64,000 bases of DNA from Sulfitobacter sp. F26204 (GTDB taxonomy: Bacteria; Pseudomonadota; Alphaproteobacteria; Rhodobacterales; Rhodobacteraceae), in the NCBI RefSeq assembly GCF_026410305.1, contig NZ_JAPMLQ010000002.1, forward strand, positions 868,001 through 932,000, given 5' to 3'. A program made the translations under genes and the position numbers. The notes beneath the pieces were generated by a model. That model searched no databases. It saw only the letters and a program-made list of their open reading frames with translations, and was not told where the DNA came from. Below, piece after piece: positions 45,359-54,432 of this stretch. Position 1 is the first letter of the stretch, and every line of letters starts with the position of its first letter.

Positions 45359-46296
45359 AATCTGGCCAAGCGGTCGGTTAGAAGGTCAAAGAAACCGTCA
45401 GCGTCTATATCCCCCATAAAGGTTGCATTGGGGGCGCGGTCCGTAACGCCCCACCAATCCGCGACGGTCATGCCCATGGTGAGTTCCGACTGCGTTTCGA
45501 TTTCAACATTGATGTGTCGGCCGGTGAAAAGATCCGGATTGATCAGATAGGCCGTCACACAGGGGTCATGTAACGGGGCCCCTTCGGACCCGTACTTTTC
45601 CTTGTCGAACCGTTCAAAGAAATCGGTCATTTCAGCCACAGCGATGCCGACAGAGGTCTGCAAGGCTCGAAAGGCATCATTGCGGGATTTGGTGACAAGG
45701 GCCTTATGGGTGACATCAAGCGGCATCACGACAATCGGAACGCCGGATTTGAACACAATATCAGCGGCATGCGGATCAACGTAGATGTTGAATTCCGCGG
45801 TTGGCGTAATGTTGCCACCTTCGAAGTATCCGCCGCCCATCAAGACGATCTTGGCGACACGCTTTTTGATGTCCGGCGCTTTTTCAAAGGCCGTCGCAAT
45901 GTTGGTCAACGGTCCGAGGGGACATAGAGTGACTGTGCCCGGGGCAAATTCGCGCAATTGCTCGATGATGAAATCAACCGCATCACCTTGGGCCAGGGGC
46001 ATCACCGGATCAGGCAGGTTGGGCCCGTCCAGACCTGTCTTGCCATGCACATGCTCTGCCGTGACCAGGTCTCGGCCCATCGGGCGATCGCAACCGGCGA
46101 AAACCTTTACATTCGTTTTTCCCGCTAACTCACAGACGATGCGTGCATTTTTTGATGTCAGGTCGAGGGGTACGTTCCCCGCGACACAGGTTATGCCAAG
46201 AAGGTCGATCTCTTCCGGGCTGGCCAAGGCAAGAAGAATAGCGACCGCATCGTCCTGGCCGGGGTCCGTGTCGATGATGATTTTGTGTGGCGGCAT
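45355..46296 (-). CDS. Inosine/uridine-preferring nucleoside hydrolase
   Basis: 313 residues. The N-terminal calcium-binding motif IIDTDPGQDDAVAILLA is the family hallmark. Others are ITCVAGNVPLDLTSKNAR, IVLMGGGYFEGGNITPTAEFNIYVDPHAADIV, shortened to its GGNITPTAEFNIYVDPHAA core, and HDPCVTAYL. It cleaves the N-glycosidic bond of ribonucleosides for salvage. First gene of a three-gene set with GNAT and selO. Confidence 0.93.
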   Translation of the reverse strand: MPPHKIIIDTDPGQDDAVAILLALASPEEIDLLGITCVAGNVPLDLTSKNARIVCELAGKTNVKVFAGCDRPMGRDLVTAEHVHGKTGLDGPNLPDPVMPLAQGDAVDFIIEQLREFAPGTVTLCPLGPLTNIATAFEKAPDIKKRVAKIVLMGGGYFEGGNITPTAEFNIYVDPHAADIVFKSGVPIVVMPLDVTHKALVTKSRNDAFRALQTSVGIAVAEMTDFFERFDKEKYGSEGAPLHDPCVTAYLINPDLFTGRHINVEIETQSELTMGMTVADWWGVTDRAPNATFMGDIDADGFFDLLTDRLARL

Positions 46297-46353
46297 GGGG
46301 CTTCCTCTTTGTCTCAGGAATAGGGGAAATACAGGGTGAACAAAAGGGGCGGT

Positions 46354-47196
46354 TCAGCCTTTGCTGTCGCTTTGGCGTTCTTCCGCTTTGACGGCGTTCC
46401 AAAGAGCGTCCATTTCGTCCAGATCGCTGGCGGAGGGCGTTTTACCCATCGCCGCGAGCCGCGTCTCGATTGCACGAAAGCGGCGTTCAACCTTTGCGTT
46501 CGTGCGCCGCACCGCAGCTTCCGGGTCAACATCAAGATGCCGAGCCAGGTTGGCAATGACAAACAGCAAATCGCCAAATTCATCCTCTATGGAATCGGGA
46601 TCCTGGGTATCGCGTGCTTCGACCAGTTCCGCCGCTTCCTCAATGATCTTGTCCAATACGCTGTCCGTGTTGGCCCAGTCAAAGCCGACCCGTGCGAGCC
46701 GCTTTTGCAGTTTGACCGCACGTGTCATGCCGGGCAGACCAAGAGCAACGCCGTCAAGCGTGCCTTGCTGTTTCTTGCCGGCCCGTTCGGCAGCCTTGAT
46801 TTTTTCCCAATCGATCGTTTGCTGTTCGGCGGATTTGTTACGATTCTCATCGCCGAAGACATGCGGGTGTCGGGCGACCATCTTGTCCGAAATGTTGTTT
46901 ACCACAGTTGCAAAGGTGAAATGCCCGGCTTCTTCACCCATGGCGGTATGATAAACTGTTTGTAATAGCAGATCTCCCAATTCGCCCTCAAGCTCGGACC
47001 AGTCCTGGCGCTGAATGGCATCTGCAACTTCGTAAGCTTCTTCAATGGTATAGGGGGCGATGCTGCCGAAATCCTGCTCTATGTCCCATGGGCATCCTGT
47101 TTCCGGATCCCGCAGACGGCGCATGATTTCAAGCAAGCGTTCGATCCCGGCATCGGAAGCGTGGATCAGGGCGTCATCTTTTGCTGGGTCTGGCAT
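46354..47196 (-). CDS. mazG: Nucleoside triphosphate pyrophosphohydrolase MazG
   Basis: 280 residues with two MazG domains. First: LRDPETGCPWDIEQDFGS, then YTIEEAYEVADAIQRQDW and LEGELGDLLLQTVYH with the EExxE/ExxD magnesium ligands. Second: IIEEAAELVEARD and IEDEFGDLLFVIANLARHL. It hydrolyses (d)NTPs, cleaning aberrant nucleotides. ATG 47196 gives the normal N-terminus; the frame extends further but into the divergent gene. Confidence 0.94.
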   Translation of the reverse strand: MPDPAKDDALIHASDAGIERLLEIMRRLRDPETGCPWDIEQDFGSIAPYTIEEAYEVADAIQRQDWSELEGELGDLLLQTVYHTAMGEEAGHFTFATVVNNISDKMVARHPHVFGDENRNKSAEQQTIDWEKIKAAERAGKKQQGTLDGVALGLPGMTRAVKLQKRLARVGFDWANTDSVLDKIIEEAAELVEARDTQDPDSIEDEFGDLLFVIANLARHLDVDPEAAVRRTNAKVERRFRAIETRLAAMGKTPSASDLDEMDALWNAVKAEERQSDSKG

Positions 47197-47262
47197 TGCG
47201 GCTGGGTCCTGTCTGGTGTCAGATGGCACCAGATCATTGTCTTGCCCAAGGAGTCCAGCCCC

Positions 47263-48432
47263 ATGCCCGTTGTCAACCGTATTGCCGATTTTGCCTCCGA
47301 CATGACGGCCTGGCGTCAACATCTGCATACCATCCCCGAGTTGGGGCTGGAGTGTTACCAGACGGCTGCCTTTGTCGCTGAACGGCTACGTGAATTCGGG
47401 GTGGACGAGTTGCATGAAGGCGTTGCCAAAACCGGAATCGTGGCGATCATCAACGGACAGGGTGCCGGCCCCACCTTTGGCCTGCGCGCCGATATGGATG
47501 GCTTGCCGATTCACGAGGAAACCGGCGTGCCCTATGCCAGCACACATGAGGGCAAGATGCACGCCTGCGGCCATGACGGGCACACCACAATGTTGCTGGG
47601 TGCAGCGAAATACCTGGCGGAAACCCGAAACTTCTCGGGTCGCGTGGCACTGTTATTCCAACCGGCAGAAGAGGATGGAGCCGGCGGCAAGGTGATGGTG
47701 TGTGAAGGGGTGATGGACCGGTTCAATATCGAACAGGTCTATGCGCTGCACAATGCGCCGGGTTTGGAGTTCGGTCGTTTTCACACGACGCCGGGACCGA
47801 TCATGGCCGCGGCGGACCGCTTTACCATCAACCTGACGGGCAAGGGCGGCCATGCAGCGCGACCTCATGAAAGCATTGATCCAGTTGTGGCTGCCTGTGC
47901 GATTGTTCAATCGTTACAAACGATTGTAAGTCGAAACACCGATCCCAAGGCACAATTGGTGATTTCTACGACGCAGATACACACCGGGACAACAGATAAC
48001 GTGATTCCTGAAGATGTCTTTATCAACGGCACTGTACGCACCTTTGACAAAGAGGTTCAGGCGATGGTGGTGCGGCGTATGCAGACCATCGTGGACGGCC
48101 ATGCGGCAAGTTACGAATTGACAGCTGATCTGGAGTTTCAGTTCGGCTATCCGCCCACGGTCAATGACGCCGCCAAGGCGAAATTCGCAGCAATCGTCGC
48201 GCAGGAGGTGGCTGGTGAAGCGGGGGTTGATGAGGCCTTTCCGCCTGTTATGGGGGCCGAGGATTTTTCTTATATGCTGGAAGCGCGCCCGGGTGCCTAT
48301 CTGATGCTGGGACAGGGCGAGGGTGCGGGGCTGCATCACCCTAAATACAATTTCAATGATGAGATCGCTCCTGTGGGTGCGTCCTTTTTTGCGCGTCTGG
48401 TCGAACAGGCGCAGCCAGTGGCGGTATCCTGA
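47263..48432 (+). CDS. M20-family amidohydrolase (hippurate hydrolase-like)
   Basis: 389 residues. AAGGAG precedes ATG 47263. M20D features: WRQHLHTIPELGLECYQT, GLRADMDGLPI, MHACGHDGHTTMLLGAA, LLFQPAEEDGAGGKVM, HNAPGLEFGRF and the C-terminal FPPVMGAEDFSYMLEARPGAY. Metal ligands (Cys and His in ACGHDGH, the Glu pair, and His near LHHPKYNFNDE) are in place. It cleaves N-acyl amino acids or similar amides. Two ureohydrolase genes follow at one base and a four-base overlap, so it probably acts in the same pathway. Confidence 0.92.
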   Translation: MPVVNRIADFASDMTAWRQHLHTIPELGLECYQTAAFVAERLREFGVDELHEGVAKTGIVAIINGQGAGPTFGLRADMDGLPIHEETGVPYASTHEGKMHACGHDGHTTMLLGAAKYLAETRNFSGRVALLFQPAEEDGAGGKVMVCEGVMDRFNIEQVYALHNAPGLEFGRFHTTPGPIMAAADRFTINLTGKGGHAARPHESIDPVVAACAIVQSLQTIVSRNTDPKAQLVISTTQIHTGTTDNVIPEDVFINGTVRTFDKEVQAMVVRRMQTIVDGHAASYELTADLEFQFGYPPTVNDAAKAKFAAIVAQEVAGEAGVDEAFPPVMGAEDFSYMLEARPGAYLMLGQGEGAGLHHPKYNFNDEIAPVGASFFARLVEQAQPVAVS

Positions 48433-48433
48433 A

Positions 48434-49399
48434 ATGGCCCTGGAAGATGCTGCATCACAGGTCGATCAGGCAATCACGCGAACTGATCTGAAGGGGCCGA
48501 GTTTTGAAAATGCCTTTGGTGGCGTGACATCATTTCTACGACGCAAGTATACCAAGGATCTGACCGGCGTCGATATTGCGGTGACCGGTGTGCCGTTCGA
48601 TCAGGCGGTGACCAACCGGCCGGGTACCCGCCTGGGTCCAAGGGCAATCCGCGAGGCCTCGAGCCTGCAGCCCTATGACCCGCCCTATGGTTGGGATTTC
48701 GATGTACTGAGCGAATGCGCCATCACGGACTACGGCGATCTGGCCTTTGACTATGGTCATACCTCGAAATTCCCCGCAGCGCTGACAGCCCATATCAAAG
48801 GGATACTCGACGCCGGCGCGGCCAGTCTCACGCTGGGCGGGGATCACTACATCAGCTTTCCCATTCTCAAGGCTTATGCAGAGAAATACGGCCCCGTCAG
48901 CTTGCTGCAATTCGATGCCCATTCGGATACCTGGCCCGATGACGATATGGAGCGGATCGATCATGGCACGATGTTTTACAAGGCAGTGCAATCGGGTGTC
49001 GTCGATCCAGCGACTTCGGTGCAAGTGGGGATCAGAACAACCAATCCGGACACACTGGGCGTGGCGACGATCGACGCCCGTGAGGTTCATGAACGCGGGG
49101 CACAGGCAGCGGTGATGCGCATCAAGCAGATTTTGGGCGATCGTCCCTGTTATCTGACGTTCGACATTGATGCGCTGGATCCGGCATTTGCGCCGGGCAC
49201 GGGGACGCCGGTCTGGGGCGGGCTGACTTCGGCGCAGGCGGCCATCATGCTGCGAGATCTGGCGGGAATCAACATTGTCGGCGGAGATGTGGTTGAGGTT
49301 TCACCACCCTTTGATCCCACCGGTGCCACCGCCATCGCAGGTGCGCATGTTGCGACCGAAATTCTATGTCTATTGGGACATCGGATGCGCAACTCATGA
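48434..49399 (+). CDS. speB: Agmatinase-like ureohydrolase, first copy
   Basis: 321 residues. Binuclear manganese motifs: LGGDHYISFPIL, LQFDAHSDTW and YLTFDIDALDPAFAPGTGTP. The agmatinase-type segments GVPFDQAVTNRPGTRLGPRAIREAS and DHGTMFYKAV are present. GGDHY replaces the commoner GGDHS. It most likely hydrolyses agmatine to putrescine and urea. ATG 48434 is one base after the M20 stop. Symbol by similarity; another guanidino substrate is possible. Confidence 0.85.
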   Translation: MALEDAASQVDQAITRTDLKGPSFENAFGGVTSFLRRKYTKDLTGVDIAVTGVPFDQAVTNRPGTRLGPRAIREASSLQPYDPPYGWDFDVLSECAITDYGDLAFDYGHTSKFPAALTAHIKGILDAGAASLTLGGDHYISFPILKAYAEKYGPVSLLQFDAHSDTWPDDDMERIDHGTMFYKAVQSGVVDPATSVQVGIRTTNPDTLGVATIDAREVHERGAQAAVMRIKQILGDRPCYLTFDIDALDPAFAPGTGTPVWGGLTSAQAAIMLRDLAGINIVGGDVVEVSPPFDPTGATAIAGAHVATEILCLLGHRMRNS

Positions 49400-50343
49400 C
49401 CAGCAGAAACCAACCGATCAGCGGCAACGATCTGGCGCGGTTTTCGGGACCGAACACTTTCATGCGCCTGCCCGAGGCCAAGGATTCCGAAGGACTGGAT
49501 GTCGCGATTCTGGGTATTCCGCTGGATATTGGCACCTCATGGCGGTCCGGCACGCGTTTGGGCCCAAAGGAAGTGCGCACTCAAAGCGCGATGTTGCGGC
49601 CATACAACCTGGGCACGGGGGCAGCACCCTTTGACAGTTTACAGGTGGCTGACATCGGAGACCTGCCCATCAACACCTTTTCCCTGAGTGACAGTTTGCG
49701 TATTATCGCAAAGTGTTACGACGCAATTCTCACGACCTCTGCAATCCCGCTGGGGATCGGTGGTGATCATTCGATCACCTTGCCAATCCTGCGGGCGATG
49801 GCCAGACGCCACGGGCCTGTGGCATTGATCCATGTGGATGCCCATGCCGATGTGAATGACGAAATGTTTGGTGTGCGCGAATGTCACGGCACGGTATTTC
49901 GCCGTGCCTATGAGGAAGGGCTGATTCAACCGGCCAAGACATATCAGATCGGTTTGCGCGGCACCGGGTATTCTGCCGAAGATTTCACCGAGGCGCGCGG
50001 ATGGGGCTTTCAGCAATTTTTAGCCCAGGATCTCTGGGGACGTAGCCTTGTCAATCTGGGGGCGGAGATCCGGCGCGACATCGGTGATGCGCCTGTCTAT
50101 CTGACCTATGACATCGACAGTCTTGATCCCGCCTATGCACCTGGCACCGGTACACCGGAAATTGGCGGGTTGACGACACCGCAGGCGATGCAGTTGATCC
50201 GTGCCCTGCAGGGCCTGAACTTTGTCGGAGGGGATCTTGTTGAAGTGTCGCCACCTTACGATTCCACAGGCAATACCGCGCTGACGGGGGCAAACTTGCT
50301 GTATGAGATGTTATGTGTTCTTCCTGGCGTTGTCTGTCGTTGA
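49396..50343 (+). CDS. Ureohydrolase, second copy (guanidinobutyrase/guanidinopropionase-like)
   Basis: 315 residues. Motifs: LGIGGDHSITLPIL, IHVDAHADVNDEMFG, CHGTVFRRAYEEGLI, QIGLRGTGYSAEDF and YLTYDIDSLDPAYAPGTGTPE. The RGTGYS and EMFG lines resemble GbuA/GpuA, which cleave guanidino acids, more than agmatinase. It overlaps the first copy by four bases. The two copies differ over most of their length, so they probably have different substrates. Confidence 0.85.
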   Translation: MTSRNQPISGNDLARFSGPNTFMRLPEAKDSEGLDVAILGIPLDIGTSWRSGTRLGPKEVRTQSAMLRPYNLGTGAAPFDSLQVADIGDLPINTFSLSDSLRIIAKCYDAILTTSAIPLGIGGDHSITLPILRAMARRHGPVALIHVDAHADVNDEMFGVRECHGTVFRRAYEEGLIQPAKTYQIGLRGTGYSAEDFTEARGWGFQQFLAQDLWGRSLVNLGAEIRRDIGDAPVYLTYDIDSLDPAYAPGTGTPEIGGLTTPQAMQLIRALQGLNFVGGDLVEVSPPYDSTGNTALTGANLLYEMLCVLPGVVCR

Positions 50344-50355
50344 GAAGGCGGAATT

Positions 50356-50379
50356 GAGTTTATTGGCAAGATGAAGCGC
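50356..50379 (+). repeat. Intergenic motif copy C (GAGTTTATTGGCAAGATGAAG)
   Basis: GAGTTTATTGGCAAGATGAA starts 13 bases after the second ureohydrolase stop, on the same strand. It includes the ATG annotated as the start of the DUF1499 gene at 50371. Matches copy A apart from one T. Confidence 0.7.
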
Positions 50380-50832
50380 GGGCCAGCGGCAATGATGATT
50401 TGGGCAGGGATAGGAGCAGGTGTTGCGGTGCTGGGTTATGTGCGGTTCGCACCTTTTGACCCTGACCGCTGGCACCGTCGGGCTGGTCACTCCGGTATGG
50501 GGGAGTTGCAGGGGAGACAGAGTTATGTCTGGCGCGCACCGGTCGAGAACACCGGTGCCGGACTGCTGAAGGCAATGGCAAATGTCATGGAAGCAACACC
50601 TCGCACCCAGGCAGTAGCGGGGTCACTGAAGGCCGGACAGATGACATTTGTGTCACGTTCACTGGTATTTGGCCTGCCAGATTACACGACAATAGGTGTG
50701 TACAGGGGATCGGTCGAAGAAGGCGGGCAAAGCTATTTCGAGATCTTCGGGCGCGCGCGTTTTGGCCGGTCAGATTTTGGGATAAATGCCAAACGTATCA
50801 AGGGATGGCGCGCTGTTGTCCAGGGCGGATGA
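50371..50832 (+). CDS. DUF1499 family protein
   Basis: Up to 153 residues. One N-terminal membrane helix (MIWAGIGAGVAVLGYVRF) precedes a soluble domain with DPDRWHRR near 32, VTFVSRSLVFGLPDYTTIGVY (seen as MTFVSRSLVFGLPDYTTIGV) and IFGRARFGRSDFGINAKRI, the DUF1499 pattern. Function is unknown. The ATG at 50371 is part of the repeated intergenic motif and has no ribosome site, so the real start may be 50392 or 50395. Its 3' end overlaps the opposite-strand gene by 63 bases. Confidence 0.82.
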   Translation: MKRGPAAMMIWAGIGAGVAVLGYVRFAPFDPDRWHRRAGHSGMGELQGRQSYVWRAPVENTGAGLLKAMANVMEATPRTQAVAGSLKAGQMTFVSRSLVFGLPDYTTIGVYRGSVEEGGQSYFEIFGRARFGRSDFGINAKRIKGWRAVVQGG

Positions 50833-51057
50833 AAGGCAACCTTCCTGGATTTCGCGCCACATCGGTACGTTCAGCGACATCTGGCATTGGGCCATGAACA
50901 TGCGGCCATCAACCTGCAGGCAAATCGTTTCGCCCAGTTCGATCCGGTTGTGGTTGCGGTCGGTACAATAGCATTCGACCGTTTTGCCGCTTGGCGATGT
51001 GACATCGGCGGTTGCTGGCAGCGCAGCGAGGCTGGCAAGGATCATGATGTGTTTCAT
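50770..51057 (-). CDS. Small secreted Cys-containing protein, function unknown
   Basis: 95 residues. A short signal peptide (MKHIMILASLAALPATA) is followed by a mature domain with four cysteines: ECYCTDRNHNRIELGETICL and AQCQMSLNVPMWREIQEGCL. The even spread of Cys and no membrane segment suggest a disulfide-bonded periplasmic protein. The open frame continues far upstream to 51891, but that region is antisense to prfA. Its last 63 bases overlap the DUF1499 gene tail to tail. Confidence 0.72.
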   Translation of the reverse strand: MKHIMILASLAALPATADVTSPSGKTVECYCTDRNHNRIELGETICLQVDGRMFMAQCQMSLNVPMWREIQEGCLSSALDNSAPSLDTFGIYPKI

Positions 51058-51120
51058 GGGATGATAATAGCATGATGCAGCCCTTGACCAAAGCCTTTCC
51101 ATCGGCGACATGGTTTGACG

Positions 51121-52176
51121 ATGATAGCACGCGACCGTCTTGAGCAGATTACGCAGCGATTCCAGTTTCTGGAGGCGTCGATGTCTTCTGGCTCGGACCA
51201 GGCTGATTTTGCAGCTTTGGCCAAGGAATATGCGGATTTGCGCCCGGTGGTCGTGCAGATCGAAAGCTATATGCAGCTGTTGCGTGATCTGGATGAGGCG
51301 CAAGCGATGCTGGCGGACCCTGAGATGGCGGAACTGGCGCAGGAAGAACTGCCCGCCTTGAAAGCAGCGGTTCCCGAAGCCGAAGCGGCATTGCAAATTG
51401 CGCTGCTGCCACGGGATGCGGCGGACGCCAAACCTGCGATGCTGGAGATCAGGCCGGGCACCGGGGGGGATGAAGCGGCTTTGTTCGCGGCCGACCTGTT
51501 GCGCATGTATCAACGATATTGCGAGGCTCAGGGCTGGGGGGTCGAGTTGATCGAGGAACAGATGACGGAGTTGGGCGGGGTCAAGGAAGTTGTTGCGCAT
51601 ATCACCGGTCAGAATGTTTTTGCGCGTCTGAAATATGAAAGTGGCGTGCACCGGGTCCAGCGGGTACCGACCACGGAATCCGGTGGCCGGATCCATACCT
51701 CTGCTGCGACGGTTGCCGTGCTGCCGGAGGCAGAAGACGTGGATATCGAAATCAACCAGAACGATTTGCGCATTGATACCATGCGATCGTCCGGTGCCGG
51801 CGGGCAGCATGTGAACACCACTGATTCTGCGGTCCGCATCACCCATCTGCCAACGGGGCTGGTGGTGACCTCGTCTGAAAAATCCCAGCATCGCAATCGT
51901 GACAAGGCGATGCAGGTCCTCAAGGCCCGGTTGTACGACATGGAGCGGTCACGCATTGACAATGCGCGTTCGGCGGATCGTGCGTCGCAGGTAGGTTCTG
52001 GTGACCGGTCGGAGCGTATCAGGACCTATAACTTTCCCCAGGGACGGATGACGGACCACCGGATCAATCTGACATTGTATCGGCTCGATGCCATCATGCA
52101 GGGGGATCTGGATGAGATCATCGACGCCCTGACGGCGGATGCGCAGGCGCGGCAGATGGCAGAGATGAATCGATGA
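51121..52176 (+). CDS. prfA: Peptide chain release factor 1
   Basis: 351 residues. The catalytic GGQ motif is in [18 protein letters not shown], the stop-codon reading region includes [16 protein letters not shown], and domain 1 begins [19 protein letters not shown]. It releases peptides at UAA and UAG. The ATG at 51121 is chosen over TTG 51115. Coupled to prmC by a four-base overlap. Confidence 0.97.
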   Translation: MIARDRLEQITQRFQFLEASMSSGSDQADFAALAKEYADLRPVVVQIESYMQLLRDLDEAQAMLADPEMAELAQEELPALKAAVPEAEAALQIALLPRDAADAKPAMLEIRPGTGGDEAALFAADLLRMYQRYCEAQGWGVELIEEQMTELGGVKEVVAHITGQNVFARLKYESGVHRVQRVPTTESGGRIHTSAATVAVLPEAEDVDIEINQNDLRIDTMRSSGAGGQHVNTTDSAVRITHLPTGLVVTSSEKSQHRNRDKAMQVLKARLYDMERSRIDNARSADRASQVGSGDRSERIRTYNFPQGRMTDHRINLTLYRLDAIMQGDLDEIIDALTADAQARQMAEMNR

Positions 52177-53009
52177 GCACAGCGGCCCAGGCGATGGCCG
52201 CTGCGGCCTCGCGGCTCAGAGCAGCGGGTGTGCCAGATCCGGCACGGGATGCGAGATTGCTTTTGGCCCATGCCGCCTCGGTCGATGCGGCGCGGATAAC
52301 ATTGATTGCCCCTGAAGAAATCGCACCTGAAATTGCAGAACGCTATGACAACCTGATTGCATTGCGTGCTATCAGGGTCCCGGTTTCCCAACTTGTCGGT
52401 GCCCGCGCATTCTACGGTCGTGACTTTAAGATCAGCCGAGAAGTACTTGATCCCAGACCAGAAACCGAAACGCTCGTTGACCTGGCGCTGAGCGCGCCCT
52501 TTGACAGGGTGCTGGACCTTGGAACTGGTTCAGGCTGTATTCTTGTGACGTTGCTGGCCGAGCGCGGGGACGCCCTTGGTGTCGGCGTTGATCTTTCCGA
52601 GGCGGCCTGTCTGCAAGCCAGCGCAAATGCGATTCTGCATGGTGTGGCGGATCGGGCCAGGATCCTCCAGTCGGATTGGTTTGATGCGGTGGAAGGCCGT
52701 TTTGACTTGATTGTTGCGAACCCGCCTTATCTTGCCCCTGGCGAACTGGCAGATGTCGCACCGGAGCTGCGCGATCACGAACCGCGGATGGCACTTACGG
52801 ACGGTCTGGATGGTCTGTCGGTTTATCGTGAAATCGCGGCACAGGCGCAGTCCTATCTGACCGCACAGGGGCGCGTGATGGTGGAAATTGGCTGGCAACA
52901 GGGCGATTCTGTTCGCGAAATTTTCAAAGGTGCAGGCTGGGCCGGTGTAGATGTCGCACAGGACCTGGACGGGCGCGCACGTGTGGTCTGTGCGGCGCAA
53001 CCGGCGTAA
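52173..53009 (+). CDS. prmC: Release factor glutamine methyltransferase
   Basis: 278 residues. SAM-binding [16 protein letters not shown] and the catalytic NPPY motif in [14 protein letters not shown]. The N-terminal recognition domain has [14 protein letters not shown] and [18 protein letters not shown]. It methylates Gln of the GGQ motif in RF1 and RF2. It directly follows prfA (ATGA overlap), as usual. Confidence 0.96.
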   Translation: MSTAAQAMAAAASRLRAAGVPDPARDARLLLAHAASVDAARITLIAPEEIAPEIAERYDNLIALRAIRVPVSQLVGARAFYGRDFKISREVLDPRPETETLVDLALSAPFDRVLDLGTGSGCILVTLLAERGDALGVGVDLSEAACLQASANAILHGVADRARILQSDWFDAVEGRFDLIVANPPYLAPGELADVAPELRDHEPRMALTDGLDGLSVYREIAAQAQSYLTAQGRVMVEIGWQQGDSVREIFKGAGWAGVDVAQDLDGRARVVCAAQPA

Positions 53010-53206
53010 TAATGCACTTTCGCGAAAATTTTGTGACTTTTCACTTGCCGCGCCGATGCTCTCATGTTTATTCAGGGGTGTTGCAGCGGTGGATGCCTAT
53101 GGCGGTCCCGTGCGGTTTTTAACCCAACATTTTCTTACCGATGCTGTCCGCGCTTTGCGCAATCGGTTCATCTTCGCGAAACAGCACCAAAGGCTGATAC
53201 TTTTCA

Positions 53207-53809
53207 ATGAAATCTACCAGATCACGCGGTCGGTCCAAGAATAACCGTAACCGTAACAACAACAATCAAGGCGGCGGTAACGTCGTTAACCGTGTTTTTG
53301 ACAGTTCCGGTCCGGAAGGCAAGGTACGTGGAACGCCAAGTCAGGTGATTGAAAAATACAATCAACTTGCCCGCGACGCGCAGTTGTCAAATGACCGCGT
53401 GGCGGCGGAGAACTTTCAGCAGCATGCAGAGCATTATCTGCGTATGTTGTCCGAGGCGCAGCGTGAGATTGACCAACGCCGTGAGGAACAGGAACGCCAG
53501 AATCGCGAACGCCAGGCCGAGCGGGACCGTGAGCGTGCGGAGCGTCAGGAACGTGAAGCCAATCAACAAGGCAACAACCAGAACGACGCTGGCGCGCAGC
53601 AAGGCGGTGATCAATCCAGTGGCGAGCCGGCGGCTGATGTTGTCCAGCCCGAAGGTGTTGTCGAGCCTGAGTCAGACGGTGACAGCGGGTTGGTCGAAAC
53701 ACCTGAGAGCAAACCGAAACCGAAACGCGCCCCGCGACGCAAGCCGAAACCCAAAACTGAAGTCGCCTCAGATGGTGACAGCAGTGACGCGCCAAAGGCT
53801 GCAGAATAA
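53207..53809 (+). CDS. DUF4167 domain protein
   Basis: 200 residues. The N-terminal DUF4167 region has an Asn/Arg-rich start (RSKNNRNRNNNNQGGGNVVN), VFDSSGPEGKVRGTPSQV and YNQLARDAQLSNDRVAAENFQQHAEHYLRML, shortened to its DRVAAENFQQHAEHYLR core. A charged helix follows (ERQAERDRERAERQERE), then an acidic and Pro/Lys-rich tail (PKPKRAPRRKPKPKTE). The composition suggests RNA or ribosome binding; function is unknown. A terminator follows. Confidence 0.88.
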   Translation: MKSTRSRGRSKNNRNRNNNNQGGGNVVNRVFDSSGPEGKVRGTPSQVIEKYNQLARDAQLSNDRVAAENFQQHAEHYLRMLSEAQREIDQRREEQERQNRERQAERDRERAERQEREANQQGNNQNDAGAQQGGDQSSGEPAADVVQPEGVVEPESDGDSGLVETPESKPKPKRAPRRKPKPKTEVASDGDSSDAPKAAE

Positions 53810-53813
53810 ACAG

Positions 53814-53839
53814 AAAACCCCGCATTGAGCGGGGTTTTT
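53814..53839. terminator. Bidirectional rho-independent terminator
   Basis: CCCCGC at 53818-53823 and GCGGGG at 53829-53834 form a stem with loop ATTGA, flanked by AAAA and TTTTT. It works for the DUF4167 gene on the plus strand and the lipoprotein gene, last of the lpt run, on the minus strand. Confidence 0.9.
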
Positions 53840-53847
53840 GTAGAGTT

Positions 53848-54432
53848 TCATTCGGCGGGCGGTGCTGCCAGAGATCCTTTGGTCCGGTGGACGTAATGGA
53901 TCCGTCCCTTGTCGCGCAGCACCTGCGCGCGGGGGAGCCAATCATAGCGCCTGTCCTCTGTCACGGGTGACCAGAACAAGGTACCGCCCTTGCGCCAAGG
54001 ATCAATAACCACGCCGTCTTCCATCTTTGCGCCTTTTGGTGTCAGGACTGCGGTGGAATGTTCAATCAAGAACAAGGCATCGGAATTGGCAATGGCACGG
54101 GTGACGTCGAGCGTATGAAAACCCTCTGCCTCGAGGCGTGCCTGCATGTCCTCAGCCCAATGGTAGCAGAGGCCGCGTGGCCGTGTACCGGCGTTGACCT
54201 TTGCATTGTGAATCAGGGGGCTGTCGGTGATGTGATAGGCGCGCGCCAGTTCCCGACTGGTCGCATAGGACAAACGCGCTGCGATCGTCGCCTCTGTGGG
54301 GTCAACGTCGGGTGACATCTGGCGCAAGGCCAGGGCGAGCGCGGTAATCTGCCTGGGCGTGGCAGGTGCAGGTGGTTTCGGAGCGCAGGCCGCCAGTAAA
54401 AGCAGCGCCAGAAGCAATGCTATTCGGGTCAT
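53848..54432 (-). CDS. Lipoprotein with a possible Cys-His-Asp catalytic triad
   Basis: 194 residues. Lipoprotein signal peptide with lipobox LAAC (Cys16). No named family recognised. Cys89 in [13 protein letters not shown], His125 in [12 protein letters not shown] and Asp144 in [11 protein letters not shown] have the order and spacing seen in transglutaminase-like or papain-like enzymes. The region after the lipobox is Pro-rich. The start overlaps the rsmA stop by four bases. It is the last gene of the seven-gene run and ends at the terminator. Confidence 0.8.
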   Translation of the reverse strand: MTRIALLLALLLLAACAPKPPAPATPRQITALALALRQMSPDVDPTEATIAARLSYATSRELARAYHITDSPLIHNAKVNAGTRPRGLCYHWAEDMQARLEAEGFHTLDVTRAIANSDALFLIEHSTAVLTPKGAKMEDGVVIDPWRKGGTLFWSPVTEDRRYDWLPRAQVLRDKGRIHYVHRTKGSLAAPPAE

